From: JAVBJV01 sp031555315 | Lineage (GTDB): Bacteria > Pseudomonadota > Alphaproteobacteria > Acetobacterales > Acetobacteraceae | Reading direction: 5' to 3' | Length of the DNA stretch: 64,000 nucleotides | NCBI GenBank assembly: GCA_031555315.1 | Contig: JAVBUO010000003.1 | Location: 62,001-126,000 of the forward strand | Part shown: positions 15,971 through 24,805 of the stretch, one piece after another | Layout: each line of letters begins with the position of its first letter | How positions within the stretch are numbered: the first letter of the stretch is position 1 | Made by a program: the position numbers and the translations under genes | Notes under the pieces: model-generated | Databases searched by the model: none | What the model was told of the DNA's origin: nothing | Seen by the model: the letters and a program-made list of their open reading frames with translations, nothing else

Positions 15971-17059
15971 ATGCCGCGTCTCTCTCGTTCTTTTTTCGTC
16001 CAGACTCTGGGACTGACCGCTTTCATGCTTAGCGCGACGGCCATCGCCCAGACGCCAGCGCCGCCCGCCACGGCGACACCGGCGGATGCCGCGCTACGGG
16101 CCGCGGCGCTGGAGGTTTTCTCCGCCATCCCGACGACGCCCCCCACCGTGCGCGAGCAGCCCGTGTCGCCGGCCATGGCCGAACTCGGCAAGATGCTGTT
16201 CTTCGAACCGCGCCTGTCGCGCAGCCACATCATCACCTGCAACACCTGCCACAGCCTGAGCACCGGCGGGTCCGACAACATACCGACCTCGATCGGGCAC
16301 GGCTTCATGCGCGGACCGCGCAACGCGCCCACCGTCTATAACGCCGTCTTCAACGCCGCCCAGTTCTGGGACGGGCGCGCCGCCAACCTGCGCGAACAGG
16401 CCAAAGGGCCGGTGCAGGCAAGCGTCGAGATGAACAGCACCCCCGAACGCGTCGTGCAGACGCTCAACAGCATTCCCGAATACGTCGCGGCCTTCCGCAC
16501 CGCCTTCCCGGCCGCGGGCGGCAACGCGGTCAGTTTCGACAACATGGCGCTGGCAATCGAAAGCTTCGAGGCGACGCTGATCACCCCCAACGCGCCGTTC
16601 GACCGCTATCTGAACGGTGACAACGCCGCGCTGACCGCCGAACAGAAAACCGGCCTGCATCTGTTCATGGAACGCGGTTGCAGCACGTGTCACAGCGGCG
16701 TGAATCTCGGCGGGCAGGCCTATTTCCCGTTCGGCGTCGCCGAACGCCCGGGGGCCAGAATACTGCCCGACAGTGATAAGGGCCGCTTTGCCGTCACCCA
16801 GACCGAGGGCGACGAATTCGCGTTCCGGGCCGGACCGCTGCGCAACATCGCGCTGACCGCGCCGTATTTCCATTCCGGCCAGGTCTGGGATCTGCGCGAA
16901 GCCGTCGCCATCATGGGCAGCAGCCAGCTCGGCATACAATTGAGCGACGCCGACGCAACCGCGATCACCGCCTTCCTGAATGCGCTGACCGCACCGATGC
17001 CAACCGTAACGATGCCGGAACTTCCGCCCAGCACGGCGACCACGCCGCGCCCCGAATAA
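15971..17059 (+). CDS. Dihaem cytochrome c peroxidase / MauG-family protein
   Basis: A 362-residue exported dihaem protein. A Sec signal (cleaved near residue 26, ATAIAQ) precedes the mature chain. Haem-binding motifs CNTCH (90–94) and CSTCH (237–241) are present, with GPRNAPTVYNAVFN and FWDGRAANLREQAKGP between them and APYFHSGQVWDLREAV near the C terminus. This order is that of bacterial cytochrome c peroxidases, which reduce H2O2 in the periplasm using cytochrome c. The protein ends in a Pro/Thr-rich tail. AGGAGGG precedes ATG 15971, a near-ideal ribosome site. A strong terminator closes the unit, so the gene is monocistronic. Confidence 0.92.
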   Translation: MPRLSRSFFVQTLGLTAFMLSATAIAQTPAPPATATPADAALRAAALEVFSAIPTTPPTVREQPVSPAMAELGKMLFFEPRLSRSHIITCNTCHSLSTGGSDNIPTSIGHGFMRGPRNAPTVYNAVFNAAQFWDGRAANLREQAKGPVQASVEMNSTPERVVQTLNSIPEYVAAFRTAFPAAGGNAVSFDNMALAIESFEATLITPNAPFDRYLNGDNAALTAEQKTGLHLFMERGCSTCHSGVNLGGQAYFPFGVAERPGARILPDSDKGRFAVTQTEGDEFAFRAGPLRNIALTAPYFHSGQVWDLREAVAIMGSSQLGIQLSDADATAITAFLNALTAPMPTVTMPELPPSTATTPRPE

Positions 17060-17084
17060 AACCGGACGGAACTGTCCCACCAGC

Positions 17085-17115
17085 AAGAACCGGGCTTTCG
17101 CCCGGTTCTTTTTTT
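17085..17115 (+). terminator. Rho-independent terminator of the peroxidase gene
   Basis: AAGAACCGGGC (17085–17095) pairs with GCCCGGTTCTT (17100–17110) around TTTC, and a run of T continues to 17115. It lies 25 bases after the peroxidase stop and has textbook form. Confidence 0.95.
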
Positions 17116-17147
17116 GCCCGCCCCCCTCGACGTGACGTGCTGGATTG

Positions 17148-17160
17148 GTAATGTCATTAC
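17148..17160. promoter_or_regulatory. Operator-like palindrome upstream of the ACS-type MFS gene
   Basis: GTAATGTCATTAC is a perfect dyad of GTAATG around a central T. A second dyad, ATACGTAT, follows at about 17166–17173. They sit between the peroxidase terminator and the transporter start, where a repressor or activator site would be expected. No regulator gene is adjacent, so the binding protein is unknown. Confidence 0.45.
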
Positions 17161-17219
17161 AAAATATACGTATGTTTTGCCATAAGTTTGTTGTGGCATG
17201 CCTGAAAAGGAAATGATCG

Positions 17220-18542
17220 TTGCACGGTACCTCTAACTCCGCCGTCACCTCGAAGGCGGCTTTCGAACAGCGGACTTACGCCAAGGTGTCGTGGCGGCTG
17301 ATGCCGCTGCTGTTCGTCGCCTATGTCGTCGCCTATCTCGACCGGGTGAACGTCGGCTTCGCCAAGTTGCAGATGCAGGCCGACCTGCAATTCAGCGACA
17401 CGGTTTACGGTTTCGGCGCCGGCGTCTTTTTCATCAGCTACTTCCTGCTGGAAGTGCCGAGCAACATGGCGCTGCACCGGATCGGCGCGCGGATCTGGAT
17501 CGCGCGGATCATGATCACCTGGGGGATCATCTCGGCCGCGACAATGTTCGTCACCTCGCCGCTCAGCTTCTATATCCTGCGCTTTCTGCTCGGCGCGGCC
17601 GAGGCCGGCTTCTTCCCCGGCATCGTGCTGTATCTGACCTACTGGTACCCGGGCGAACGGCGCGGGCGCATCAACGCCATCTTCCTGACCGCCATCGCCA
17701 TCTCGGGCGTGGTCGGCGGGCCGCTGTCGGGCTGGATCATGAGCAGCATGGCCGGGATTCACGGCTGGGCGGGCTGGCAGTGGATGTTCCTGCTGGAAGG
17801 CATTCCGTCGGTGATCGTCGGCATCGCCGTGCTGCTCTGGCTCGACGACGGGATCGAAAAAGCCAAATGGCTGAACCGCGAGGAAAAAGACCTGCTGATC
17901 CACAACATCGCGCAGGAGGACTTGCAAAAGGCGCCGGTCAGTTCCGGACACGGGCTGACGGAAGCGTTCGGCAACATTCGCGTGTGGATTCTCGGGCTGG
18001 TCTATTTCGGGCTGGTGATGGGGCTGTACGGGGTCGGCTTCTGGCTGCCCACCCTGATCAAGAACATGGGCGTGACCGACACGCTGCACATCGGTTTTCT
18101 GACCGCCATTCCCTATGGCGTGACGGTGATCGCCATGGTGCTGATCAGCCACAGCTCGGACCGGATGCGCGAACGGCGCTGGCACGTGACGATCCCGGCG
18201 CTGGTCGGCGCGGCGGGGCTGGTGGCAATGGTGCTGATCGGCACCGGCAACACGGTTCTGGCGATGGCCGCCGTGACCGTGGCGACGATCGGCACGATCA
18301 GCGCGCTGCCGCTGTTCTGGTCGCTGCCCACCGGCTTTTTGGGCGGTGCGGCGGCAGCGACCGGCATCGCGCTGATCAATTCGCTGGGCAATCTGTCCGG
18401 GTTCGTCAGCCCGTTCGCGGTCGGCTGGCTGAAGGACATGACCGGCAGCACCGACAGCGGCCTTTACCTGCTGGCCGCCTCGCTGGTGATGTCGGGCGTG
18501 CTGGTCATCACCACCATGCCGGCCAAGCTGGTGAACAAGTAA
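17220..18542 (+). CDS. MFS transporter, anion:cation symporter (ACS) family
   Basis: A 440-residue 12-helix MFS protein. Helix 1 ends YLDRVNVGFAKLQM, a hallmark of the ACS family (phthalate, tartrate, glucarate and hexuronate transporters); SNMALHRIGARIWIARIMI follows helix 2, and AEAGFFPGIVLYLTYWYP marks helix 4–5. It probably imports a sugar acid or aromatic acid with protons or sodium. The only in-frame start is TTG 17220, with AAAAGGA about 9 bases ahead. An ATG at 17213 opens a 7-codon frame (MIVARYL) that overlaps this start and could act as a leader. No catabolic genes are adjacent to indicate the substrate. Confidence 0.85.
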   Translation: MHGTSNSAVTSKAAFEQRTYAKVSWRLMPLLFVAYVVAYLDRVNVGFAKLQMQADLQFSDTVYGFGAGVFFISYFLLEVPSNMALHRIGARIWIARIMITWGIISAATMFVTSPLSFYILRFLLGAAEAGFFPGIVLYLTYWYPGERRGRINAIFLTAIAISGVVGGPLSGWIMSSMAGIHGWAGWQWMFLLEGIPSVIVGIAVLLWLDDGIEKAKWLNREEKDLLIHNIAQEDLQKAPVSSGHGLTEAFGNIRVWILGLVYFGLVMGLYGVGFWLPTLIKNMGVTDTLHIGFLTAIPYGVTVIAMVLISHSSDRMRERRWHVTIPALVGAAGLVAMVLIGTGNTVLAMAAVTVATIGTISALPLFWSLPTGFLGGAAAATGIALINSLGNLSGFVSPFAVGWLKDMTGSTDSGLYLLAASLVMSGVLVITTMPAKLVNK

Positions 18543-18551
18543 GGCAAAAGC

Positions 18552-18733
18552 ATGGGGACGCCGTCCCCATACCCCTGCCGGGGAGCGGCCCGCTCCCCGG
18601 ACCCCGTGGATATCTTAGGACCGGATATGGAAAAGGGGGCATCAAAAGCCCCCTTTTCCATATCCGGTTTCCCCTGAGTAAACCCAGGTCCAGGAGGCGG
18701 CCGCCTCCTGGCGGGTGCAGGGCAGCGCCCTGC
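18552..18733. repeat. Cluster of five consecutive perfect hairpins
   Basis: Between two convergent genes stand five inverted repeats in 182 bases: ATGGGGACG/CGTCCCCAT (18552–18570); CCGGGGAGCG/CGCTCCCCGG (18578–18600); a 21-bp perfect stem at 18620–18640 with 18648–18668 around ATCAAAA; a 22-base palindrome centred on GGCC (18690–18711); and GCAGGGC/GCCCTGC (18717–18733). One or more may terminate transcription, but five together suggest an intergenic repetitive element of the kind seen in Acetobacteraceae-like genomes. Confidence 0.8.
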
Positions 18734-18738
18734 GTCCT

Positions 18739-19875
18739 TCACGCCGCGGCGGCGATCACCGCGTCGCAGATCCGCGCCGCGTCGGCCTCGGTCAGATAGG
18801 CGTGCATCGGCAACGCCAGAATGCGCGTCGCCACATCTTCCGACACCGGCAATGGCGCGAAGCGGTGATGGTCGCGATAGGCAGGCTGGAAATGCAGCGG
18901 CTTCGGGTAATAGATCGCCGTCGGCACACCCGCCGCCTGCAACGATTGCTGCATTTTGTCGCGCGCCGCGCCGTCGCGCAGCAGCACCGCGTAAATCGCC
19001 CAGGCGCTGGTGCTATCCTTCACGCGCACCGGCGTCTGCACCACCCCCTTCAGACGCCGGTCGTAATACGCGGCCAGTTTGTCGCGCGCCGCAATCTCGT
19101 CCGGGAAGACCATCAGCTTCGACAGCAGCACGGCGGCCTGCATCGAATCGAGCCGCCCGTTCATCCCGGTGCGCAACACTTCGTAACGCGTGGTGCCTTC
19201 GCCATGGGTGCGCAGACTGCGGAACAGCGCCGCGCGCTCGGCATCGTCGGTGAACAGCGCGCCGCCGTCACCGTAAGCACCCAGCGGCTTGGATGGAAAG
19301 AACGAGGTTGCCGTCGCCTGCGCCCAGGTGCCCAGCGCGCGGTTGCCCAGCATCGCCCCGAACGACTGCGCGCAATCGTCGAGCGTGGCGAGCCCGTGCG
19401 CGGCGGCGACGCGGTTGATGCCCGCCCAGTCGGCCGGCTGGCCGAACAGGTCGACGCCGACCACCATGCGCGGCGTCAGCTTGCCTTCCGCCTTCACCGC
19501 GGCGATGCGGCGTTCGAGGTCGGCGATGTCCATCTGGAAGGTATGCGGGTCGACATCGACGAACACCGGCGTCGCCCCCAGCACCAGCGGCACCTCGGCC
19601 GTGGCGGTGTAGGTGAAGGCGGGCAGAAACACCGCGTCGCCGCGGCCAATATTTTCCGCCATCATGGCGATCTGCAGTGCATCGGTGCCGGAGGAGACGC
19701 TCACGCAGTGCTGCGCGCCGCAGAACGCCGCCAGTTTTTCCTCCAGCTCGCGCACTTCGGGGCCGAGGATGAACTGACAATGCTCCAGAACACGGTCCAG
19801 CCGCGCACGCAGATCGGCGGCGATGCGCTGTTGCTGGGTTTTCAGATCGAGAAAGGGAATGGGCGGGTTGCTCAT
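18739..19875 (-). CDS. wbpE: WbpE-type nucleotide-sugar aminotransferase (DegT/DnrJ/EryC1 family)
   Basis: A 378-residue PLP-dependent sugar aminotransferase. SSGTDALQIA (61–70) binds the cofactor phosphate, Asp166/Asp167 in LATLDDCAQSFG lies by the pyridine ring, and Lys196 in SFFPSKPLGAYGDGG is the Schiff-base lysine. The sequence follows WbpE closely throughout (FIDLK-like start, QFILGPEVRELEE, FFPSKPLG, LPMHAYL end). WbpE makes UDP-GlcNAc(3NH2)A from the 3-keto-glucuronate. The adjacent dehydrogenase and the 2-epimerase of this cluster fit that pathway, but the WbpB oxidoreductase is not in the window. It is the last gene of the long minus-strand cluster, 9 bases after the dehydrogenase. 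Confidence 0.88.
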   Translation of the reverse strand: MSNPPIPFLDLKTQQQRIAADLRARLDRVLEHCQFILGPEVRELEEKLAAFCGAQHCVSVSSGTDALQIAMMAENIGRGDAVFLPAFTYTATAEVPLVLGATPVFVDVDPHTFQMDIADLERRIAAVKAEGKLTPRMVVGVDLFGQPADWAGINRVAAAHGLATLDDCAQSFGAMLGNRALGTWAQATATSFFPSKPLGAYGDGGALFTDDAERAALFRSLRTHGEGTTRYEVLRTGMNGRLDSMQAAVLLSKLMVFPDEIAARDKLAAYYDRRLKGVVQTPVRVKDSTSAWAIYAVLLRDGAARDKMQQSLQAAGVPTAIYYPKPLHFQPAYRDHHRFAPLPVSEDVATRILALPMHAYLTEADAARICDAVIAAAA

Positions 19876-19883
19876 GATGTTCT

Positions 19884-21164
19884 TTACGCCTGCACGACGG
19901 ATGGATCAGCCCGGAGGACGCCGCGCGTGTCCACCAGTACGGGAATGTTGGCGCGCACCAGATCGAGGTCCATGCCGGTATGCGGGGTGACCAGGATGGC
20001 GCCGTCGAAGCCGGACACCACGCCGGCCGTCAGATCGACGGATCTGCGTTTTGCGGCACCCAGCCGCCGGGTGACCGGAATTTCGGGCAGCAGCGCGTCG
20101 TGATACGCAACCTCGGCCCCGGCGTCTTCCAGAATGTGGATGACCTCGAGCGCCGGGCTTTCGCGCGCATCGGCGACATCGGGTTTGTACGCAACCCCCA
20201 GCACCAGCACGCGCGCCCCAGCCAGGGTGCCGCCCAGCGCGGCGCGCAGCCGGTCCACGCACCAGCCGGGCATTGCATCGTTGATGGCGCCCGCCAGTTC
20301 CACGAACTGCGGGTTCATCCCCACCCGCCGCGCCGCATGGGCCAGATACCACGGATCGACCGGCACGCAGTGCCCGCCCAGCCCGGGGCCGGGGCGGAAC
20401 GGCATGAAGCCGAACGGCTTGGTCGCGCAGGCGTCCATGATCTCGTGCACGTCCAGCCCCAGCCGGTGGCACAGCAGTTTCAGTTCGTTGACCAGCCCGA
20501 TATTCACCGCGCGGAACACGTTTTCATGCAGCTTGGCCAGTTCCGCCGCCCCGGGCGACGACATCTCGACCACCCGCGGCGCCACCGTACTGTACAGCGC
20601 CACGCCCACCGCACGGCACGCGGCGGTCGCGCCCGCCACCAGCTTCGGCACATGCCCGACCGAATGGGCGGGGTTGCCCGGGTCCTCGCGTTCGGGGCTG
20701 TAGATTGCGAAGGCGTCCGCCCCCACTTCCAGCCCGCGTGCTTCGAGCGTCTGCACCACGGTTTCCGTCGTGGTGCCGGGATAGGTGGTGGATTCCAGGG
20801 CGATCGCCTGGCCGCGCCGCAGATGCGGGGCCAGCGCTGACAGGCTGTCGGTGATCGCCGAAATATCCGGTTCGTGCCCGGGAGCCAGCGGTGTCGGCAG
20901 GCACAGGCAGAGCGCATCGCAGTCGGCAGCGCACGCCATGTCGCCGGCTGCCGTCATGCCCGGCGCGCGCAGCGGCGCCGGCGCACCGGGCAGCGGCGAA
21001 CGTCCGGCATTCACCGCCCGGCGCTTTTCCGGGTCGCTATCGAAGCCGATCACCTTGAAACCCGCGCCGGCGAAACGCTCGGCCAACGGCATGCCGGCAT
21101 AACCCATCCCGACGATGCCGATCACCGCGCGGCGGTCGGCAATACGTTGTAAAAGGTCATGCAC
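19884..21164 (-). CDS. UDP-N-acetylhexosamine 6-dehydrogenase (WbpA/WecC type)
   Basis: A 426-residue nucleotide-sugar dehydrogenase of the UDP-glucose/GDP-mannose family. The NAD-binding motif IGIVGMGYAGMP is at about 15–26, LESTTYPGTT at 123–132, and the catalytic Cys266 sits in GPGLGGHCVPVDP. A C-terminal Rossmann-like domain begins ARVLVLGVAYKPDVAD. It oxidises C6 of UDP-GlcNAc (WbpA) or UDP-ManNAc (WecC) to the uronate. The neighbouring WbpE-type gene favours UDP-GlcNAc, while the 2-epimerase in the same cluster would also allow UDP-ManNAc; sequence alone does not decide. It is followed 9 bases later by the aminotransferase gene. Confidence 0.88.
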   Translation of the reverse strand: MHDLLQRIADRRAVIGIVGMGYAGMPLAERFAGAGFKVIGFDSDPEKRRAVNAGRSPLPGAPAPLRAPGMTAAGDMACAADCDALCLCLPTPLAPGHEPDISAITDSLSALAPHLRRGQAIALESTTYPGTTTETVVQTLEARGLEVGADAFAIYSPEREDPGNPAHSVGHVPKLVAGATAACRAVGVALYSTVAPRVVEMSSPGAAELAKLHENVFRAVNIGLVNELKLLCHRLGLDVHEIMDACATKPFGFMPFRPGPGLGGHCVPVDPWYLAHAARRVGMNPQFVELAGAINDAMPGWCVDRLRAALGGTLAGARVLVLGVAYKPDVADARESPALEVIHILEDAGAEVAYHDALLPEIPVTRRLGAAKRRSVDLTAGVVSGFDGAILVTPHTGMDLDLVRANIPVLVDTRGVLRADPSVVQA

Positions 21165-21175
21165 GCAAAAATCCC

Positions 21176-23074
21176 TTACCCATGCGCGACGCTGCCATCG
21201 GCGTTGTGCTCGAATTCCGGCACCAGCCGGCCGAGCGCCGCCTGCGCCTGTGCCTTCGCACCGCTGTGGCAGTAAGCAGCCATTTCATCCAGCGCGCGGC
21301 CGATGATCGCCGGGTCGGCGGTGCGCGGCTTGGCCATCAGCAGACCGGGATAGGCGGTCGGTGCCGGCGGTTCCTTGCCATGGAACAGTTCCTCGAACAG
21401 TTTTTCGCCGGGCCGCAGACCGGTGAAACGGATCTCGACATCGTAATCGGGGCGCAGCCCGGCCAGCCGGATCATCTGGCGCGCCAGATCGACGATCTTC
21501 ACCGGCTTGCCCATATCGAGCACAAAAATCCCGCCATCGCCCGAGGTTTTGTCCTCGCCCGCACCGACCACCGAGGCCTGCAGCACCAGGCTGACCGCCT
21601 CGCGCACCGTCATGAAGTAGCGCTGCATGTCCGGATGGGTAACGGTCAGCGGCCCGCCGCGCGCCAGCTGGCGCTGGAACAGCGGCACCACCGAACCGGT
21701 CGAGCCCAGCACGTTGCCGAACCGCACCGTCACGCAGCGCATGCCGGTTCCCTGCTCACGCGCCTGAATGTCCAGACCCTGGCAGTACATTTCAGCCAGA
21801 CGTTTCGAGGCACCCATCACGCTGGTCGGATTCACCGCCTTGTCGGTCGAGATCAGCACCATCAGCATGGCGCCCGCGGCCCGCGCCGCGTCCGCCGTCA
21901 CCCGCGTGCCGCAGGCATTGGTCAGCAGCCCTTCCAGCGGGTTCGATTCGACCATCGGCACGTGTTTCAGCGCCGCGGCATGAAACACCAGTTCGGGCCG
22001 GAATTCCTGCATCAGCGCGCGCATGCGGGCCTCGTCGCGGACATCGGCGATCAGCGGCGTGCGCGCCACATGCGGGTGATGTTCCGCCAGTTCCATGTCG
22101 ATCTGCCACAGCGCGAATTCGCCGTTGTCCAGCAGCAGCAGGGTTTCTGGCCCCAGCGCCGCCACCTGGCGTGCCAGTTCGGAGCCGATCGTACCGCCCG
22201 CCCCGGTCACCAGCACGCGCCTTCCCTGCACCAGGCGCGCCATGCCCTCGCGGTCCAGCGCCACCTGCGGGCGGTTGAGCAAGTCTTCGATCACCACCGG
22301 GCGCAGTTCCACCGAACCGGGCTGACCGGTCGGCGTCAGCTGCATCGGGTCGCCGGCGCGGCGCACGGCGACGCCAAAACGCTCCGCGATCTGCATCAGC
22401 TGCGCCAATGCCGGGCCAGTAACGTCGTGGTTGGTCACCGCGATCTGCGCCGGCAGCGTGCCGGCGGCGCGCATGTCTTCCAGCACCGTCTCGGCATCGT
22501 CCAGCGTGCCGAGAATCCGGTGCCCGTGCAGGCTGCGCCCGGCATGATGCTGGCGCAGCGACAGAATGCCGCACACCCGATAGGCGCGGCCGCGCTCCTG
22601 TTCCAGCGCGCGCAGGAACAGATCCGCCCCGTCGCCCGCCCCGACCAGCAGCAGCGACTGGCTGTCGGCGACCTCGTCCTGCTGGCGGCGGCGTATGCTG
22701 CGCAGGCGATAGAACACCCGCGGCCCGCCCAGAAACACCAGCAGTACCAGCGCATGTGCGACCAGCAGCGCCGCGCCCCCGTACACGAACGCGCCGCTCA
22801 ATGTGCAGAACAGCGCGAACAGCAGCGCCCCGCCGATCGCCGCCGCGCCGACCCCCAGCAGTTCGCGCACCCCGGCGAAACGCCAGAACTGGCGCGCCAG
22901 CCCGACGGGAATGCCGGCCAGCAGCACGGCCGCCGCCGACACGCCGACCAGCCAGAGTGGCTGGAATGGATCGGCCGTCGGGTCGGAGACCCAACGGGCC
23001 ACCGGCAAAGCGGCCGCGGCCAGCACACCATCGGTCAGAATGGTCAGAAGAATACGGGTTCGCGTATGCACCAT
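21176..23074 (-). CDS. Polytopic nucleotide-sugar 4,6-dehydratase (PglF/WbpM/CapD type)
   Basis: A 632-residue inner-membrane protein. Four N-terminal helices (about residues 10–118) lead into a CoA-binding-like Rossmann domain (140–265) and a C-terminal SDR domain with GAGGTIGS (291–298), HAAALKHVPM and STDKAVNPTSVMGASKR. The usual catalytic Tyr is Met in MxxxK, exactly as in PglF, WbpM and FlaA1. These enzymes convert UDP-GlcNAc to the UDP-4-keto-6-deoxy sugar, the first step toward UDP-bacillosamine or related sugars. A DegT aminotransferase, a PglD-type acetyltransferase and a PglC-type transferase in the same cluster complete that route. Confidence 0.92.
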   Translation of the reverse strand: MVHTRTRILLTILTDGVLAAAALPVARWVSDPTADPFQPLWLVGVSAAAVLLAGIPVGLARQFWRFAGVRELLGVGAAAIGGALLFALFCTLSGAFVYGGAALLVAHALVLLVFLGGPRVFYRLRSIRRRQQDEVADSQSLLLVGAGDGADLFLRALEQERGRAYRVCGILSLRQHHAGRSLHGHRILGTLDDAETVLEDMRAAGTLPAQIAVTNHDVTGPALAQLMQIAERFGVAVRRAGDPMQLTPTGQPGSVELRPVVIEDLLNRPQVALDREGMARLVQGRRVLVTGAGGTIGSELARQVAALGPETLLLLDNGEFALWQIDMELAEHHPHVARTPLIADVRDEARMRALMQEFRPELVFHAAALKHVPMVESNPLEGLLTNACGTRVTADAARAAGAMLMVLISTDKAVNPTSVMGASKRLAEMYCQGLDIQAREQGTGMRCVTVRFGNVLGSTGSVVPLFQRQLARGGPLTVTHPDMQRYFMTVREAVSLVLQASVVGAGEDKTSGDGGIFVLDMGKPVKIVDLARQMIRLAGLRPDYDVEIRFTGLRPGEKLFEELFHGKEPPAPTAYPGLLMAKPRTADPAIIGRALDEMAAYCHSGAKAQAQAALGRLVPEFEHNADGSVAHG

Positions 23075-23093
23075 GCCGTGGACTATAATGGGA

Positions 23094-23669
23094 TCACCCC
23101 GTCTGCACCACCTGTCCGGCCGGTACCGTCACACCAGGAGTTACCATAGCACCCGGCAGCAGCACCGCGCCGGCGCCGACCATCGCGTCCGCGCCGACCC
23201 GCACCCCGCCGCACAGCCGCGCGCCAGGCGCGATGTGCACGTTGTCGCCCACCACGCAGTCATGGTCGACCCCGGCCAGTGTGTTGACGATCGTATACCG
23301 GCCGACCTCGGTCCCCGCGCCGATCACCGCGCCGGCGCAAATCACGCTGCCGGCACCGATCCGCGCCGATCCCGCCACATAGGCCCGTGGATGGATCGCC
23401 GTCGTCAGCCGCAATCCGGCCTGTTCCAGATCCTCGCACCAGCGCCGGCGCAGCGCGGCGTTCCCCAGCGCGACGATCACCCGCGCGCCACGCCGGGCCA
23501 GAAGCGCCGTGCATGGCCCCAGTACCGGCGCGCCGTCCAGCGGGGCGAGGCGCGCATCGTCGAACAGGCCGGCCACCGTCACGCCGATGCTGCGCAAAAG
23601 GTCCAGCGCCACACGGCCATGCCCGCCCGCGCCGAGAATATACGTGTCGTTTGCGTATCTATCATCCAT
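23094..23669 (-). CDS. PglD-type UDP-sugar 4-amino acetyltransferase (left-handed beta-helix)
   Basis: A 191-residue acyltransferase. The N-terminal NDTYILGAGGHGRVALDLL (about 7–25) forms the small sugar-binding Rossmann domain. From about residue 95, hexapeptide repeats (AGSARIGAGSVICAGAVIGAG and on) form the acetyl-CoA-binding beta-helix. His136 in GVDHDCVVGD matches the catalytic base of PglD. It should N-acetylate the 4-amino group of a UDP-amino-deoxysugar, for example giving UDP-diNAc-bacillosamine. ATG 23669 shares one base with the stop of the upstream glycosyltransferase (TGATG), which fixes the start and shows translational coupling. Confidence 0.88.
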   Translation of the reverse strand: MDDRYANDTYILGAGGHGRVALDLLRSIGVTVAGLFDDARLAPLDGAPVLGPCTALLARRGARVIVALGNAALRRRWCEDLEQAGLRLTTAIHPRAYVAGSARIGAGSVICAGAVIGAGTEVGRYTIVNTLAGVDHDCVVGDNVHIAPGARLCGGVRVGADAMVGAGAVLLPGAMVTPGVTVPAGQVVQTG

Positions 23670-24805
23670 CAGGCACCCGTGCCTTCCAGAAGATCGCGGT
23701 ACAGTCCCCGCAGGCGCGCGCCCTCGACCTCCCAGCAATAGCGTTTTCTGACCGCTTTCCGGCCGGCCGTCCCCAGTACCGCCCGTAACGACACCCCGCT
23801 TGCCAGCCTGTCAAGCGCCGCGGCGACGGCATCGGCATCGCCGGCATCCACCGTCAGCCCGCAGGACGCATCATGCACCACTTCGGACACCTCGGCCGCA
23901 TCGGCGGGCACCACCACCGGCAGCCCGACCGCCATCGCGTCGAACAGCTTATGCGGCAGGGCATGGCGATGGTTGGCAAGACCGGGCTGGAACAGCACCA
24001 CCCCGATATCGGCGCGCGCCACCTCGCGCATCATCGCCGCATGCGCCATCCAGCCGTCGACGCGGATCCGCCCCAGCAGCCCCAGACGTTCGGCCGCGGC
24101 CCAAAACGCCGCTTCCGAGCCGTCGGTGAACCGCCCGATCAGCCGCAGCCGCGCCGGGTGGCGCATGCGCGCCATCGCTTTCAGCAGCACCGGCCAGCCG
24201 CGGGCACGCGTCATCACACCGGTGTGGATGATCTCGGGCACCGGCACCGGTTCGGGATTGCGCGACACCGACGCCGATCGCAGCAGCGCATAGTTGCGCG
24301 CCATCACCACCCGGCCGCAGCAATCCTGGTCCAGCCCGTCCTTGGCCACCACGGTGGCGTCGGCTAGGTACGTGCAGACGCGGATCAGCCCGCGCACCAG
24401 CCCTTCCGCCGGCCGGCGCAGCCAGCGTGGCACGTGCAACGCAACGAAGGTCGAGGGATAATGTTCGTGCACATCCAGCACCACGCGTGCCCCGCTGCAC
24501 CGCGCGGCCAGCAGCGCCGCCACCCAGGCGTCGGGTTCGTTGGCGTGCAACGCGCGCCCCCCGGACAGCGCGGCGCGGCGCGCCAGCATCGGTATGGCGC
24601 ACAGCCGCCCCCACAACCCGGCGCGGCGCGTATAGGTGTCGATCGTAATGCCGTGCGCCTGCCAGCGCTCGGCGCGCGCAGCGGGCGCGATGTGCAGCAC
24701 CGCCAGGCCCGCCTCGGCCAGTGTGGCGGCCTCTTTCAGCACCACACGCACATCCTCGGGCGGGTGCGCGGCCGACAGAAAGCACACGTCCCAGGCTTCG
24801 CTCAT
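23669..24805 (-). CDS. GT4-family glycosyltransferase
   Basis: A 378-residue GT-B glycosyltransferase, probably family GT4. The N-terminal half has the acceptor-domain pattern (VCFLSAAHPPEDVRV, VVLDVHEHYPSTF) and the C-terminal half the donor-binding region with LPHKLFDAMAVGLPVVVPAD, the position of the E-x7-E motif although the first glutamate appears replaced by His/Phe-containing text. No membrane helix is evident; such enzymes work at the inner face of the membrane on lipid-linked sugars. Donor and acceptor are unknown. ATG 24805 overlaps the epimerase stop by 4 bases (ATGA). Confidence 0.8.
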   Translation of the reverse strand: MSEAWDVCFLSAAHPPEDVRVVLKEAATLAEAGLAVLHIAPAARAERWQAHGITIDTYTRRAGLWGRLCAIPMLARRAALSGGRALHANEPDAWVAALLAARCSGARVVLDVHEHYPSTFVALHVPRWLRRPAEGLVRGLIRVCTYLADATVVAKDGLDQDCCGRVVMARNYALLRSASVSRNPEPVPVPEIIHTGVMTRARGWPVLLKAMARMRHPARLRLIGRFTDGSEAAFWAAAERLGLLGRIRVDGWMAHAAMMREVARADIGVVLFQPGLANHRHALPHKLFDAMAVGLPVVVPADAAEVSEVVHDASCGLTVDAGDADAVAAALDRLASGVSLRAVLGTAGRKAVRKRYCWEVEGARLRGLYRDLLEGTGA

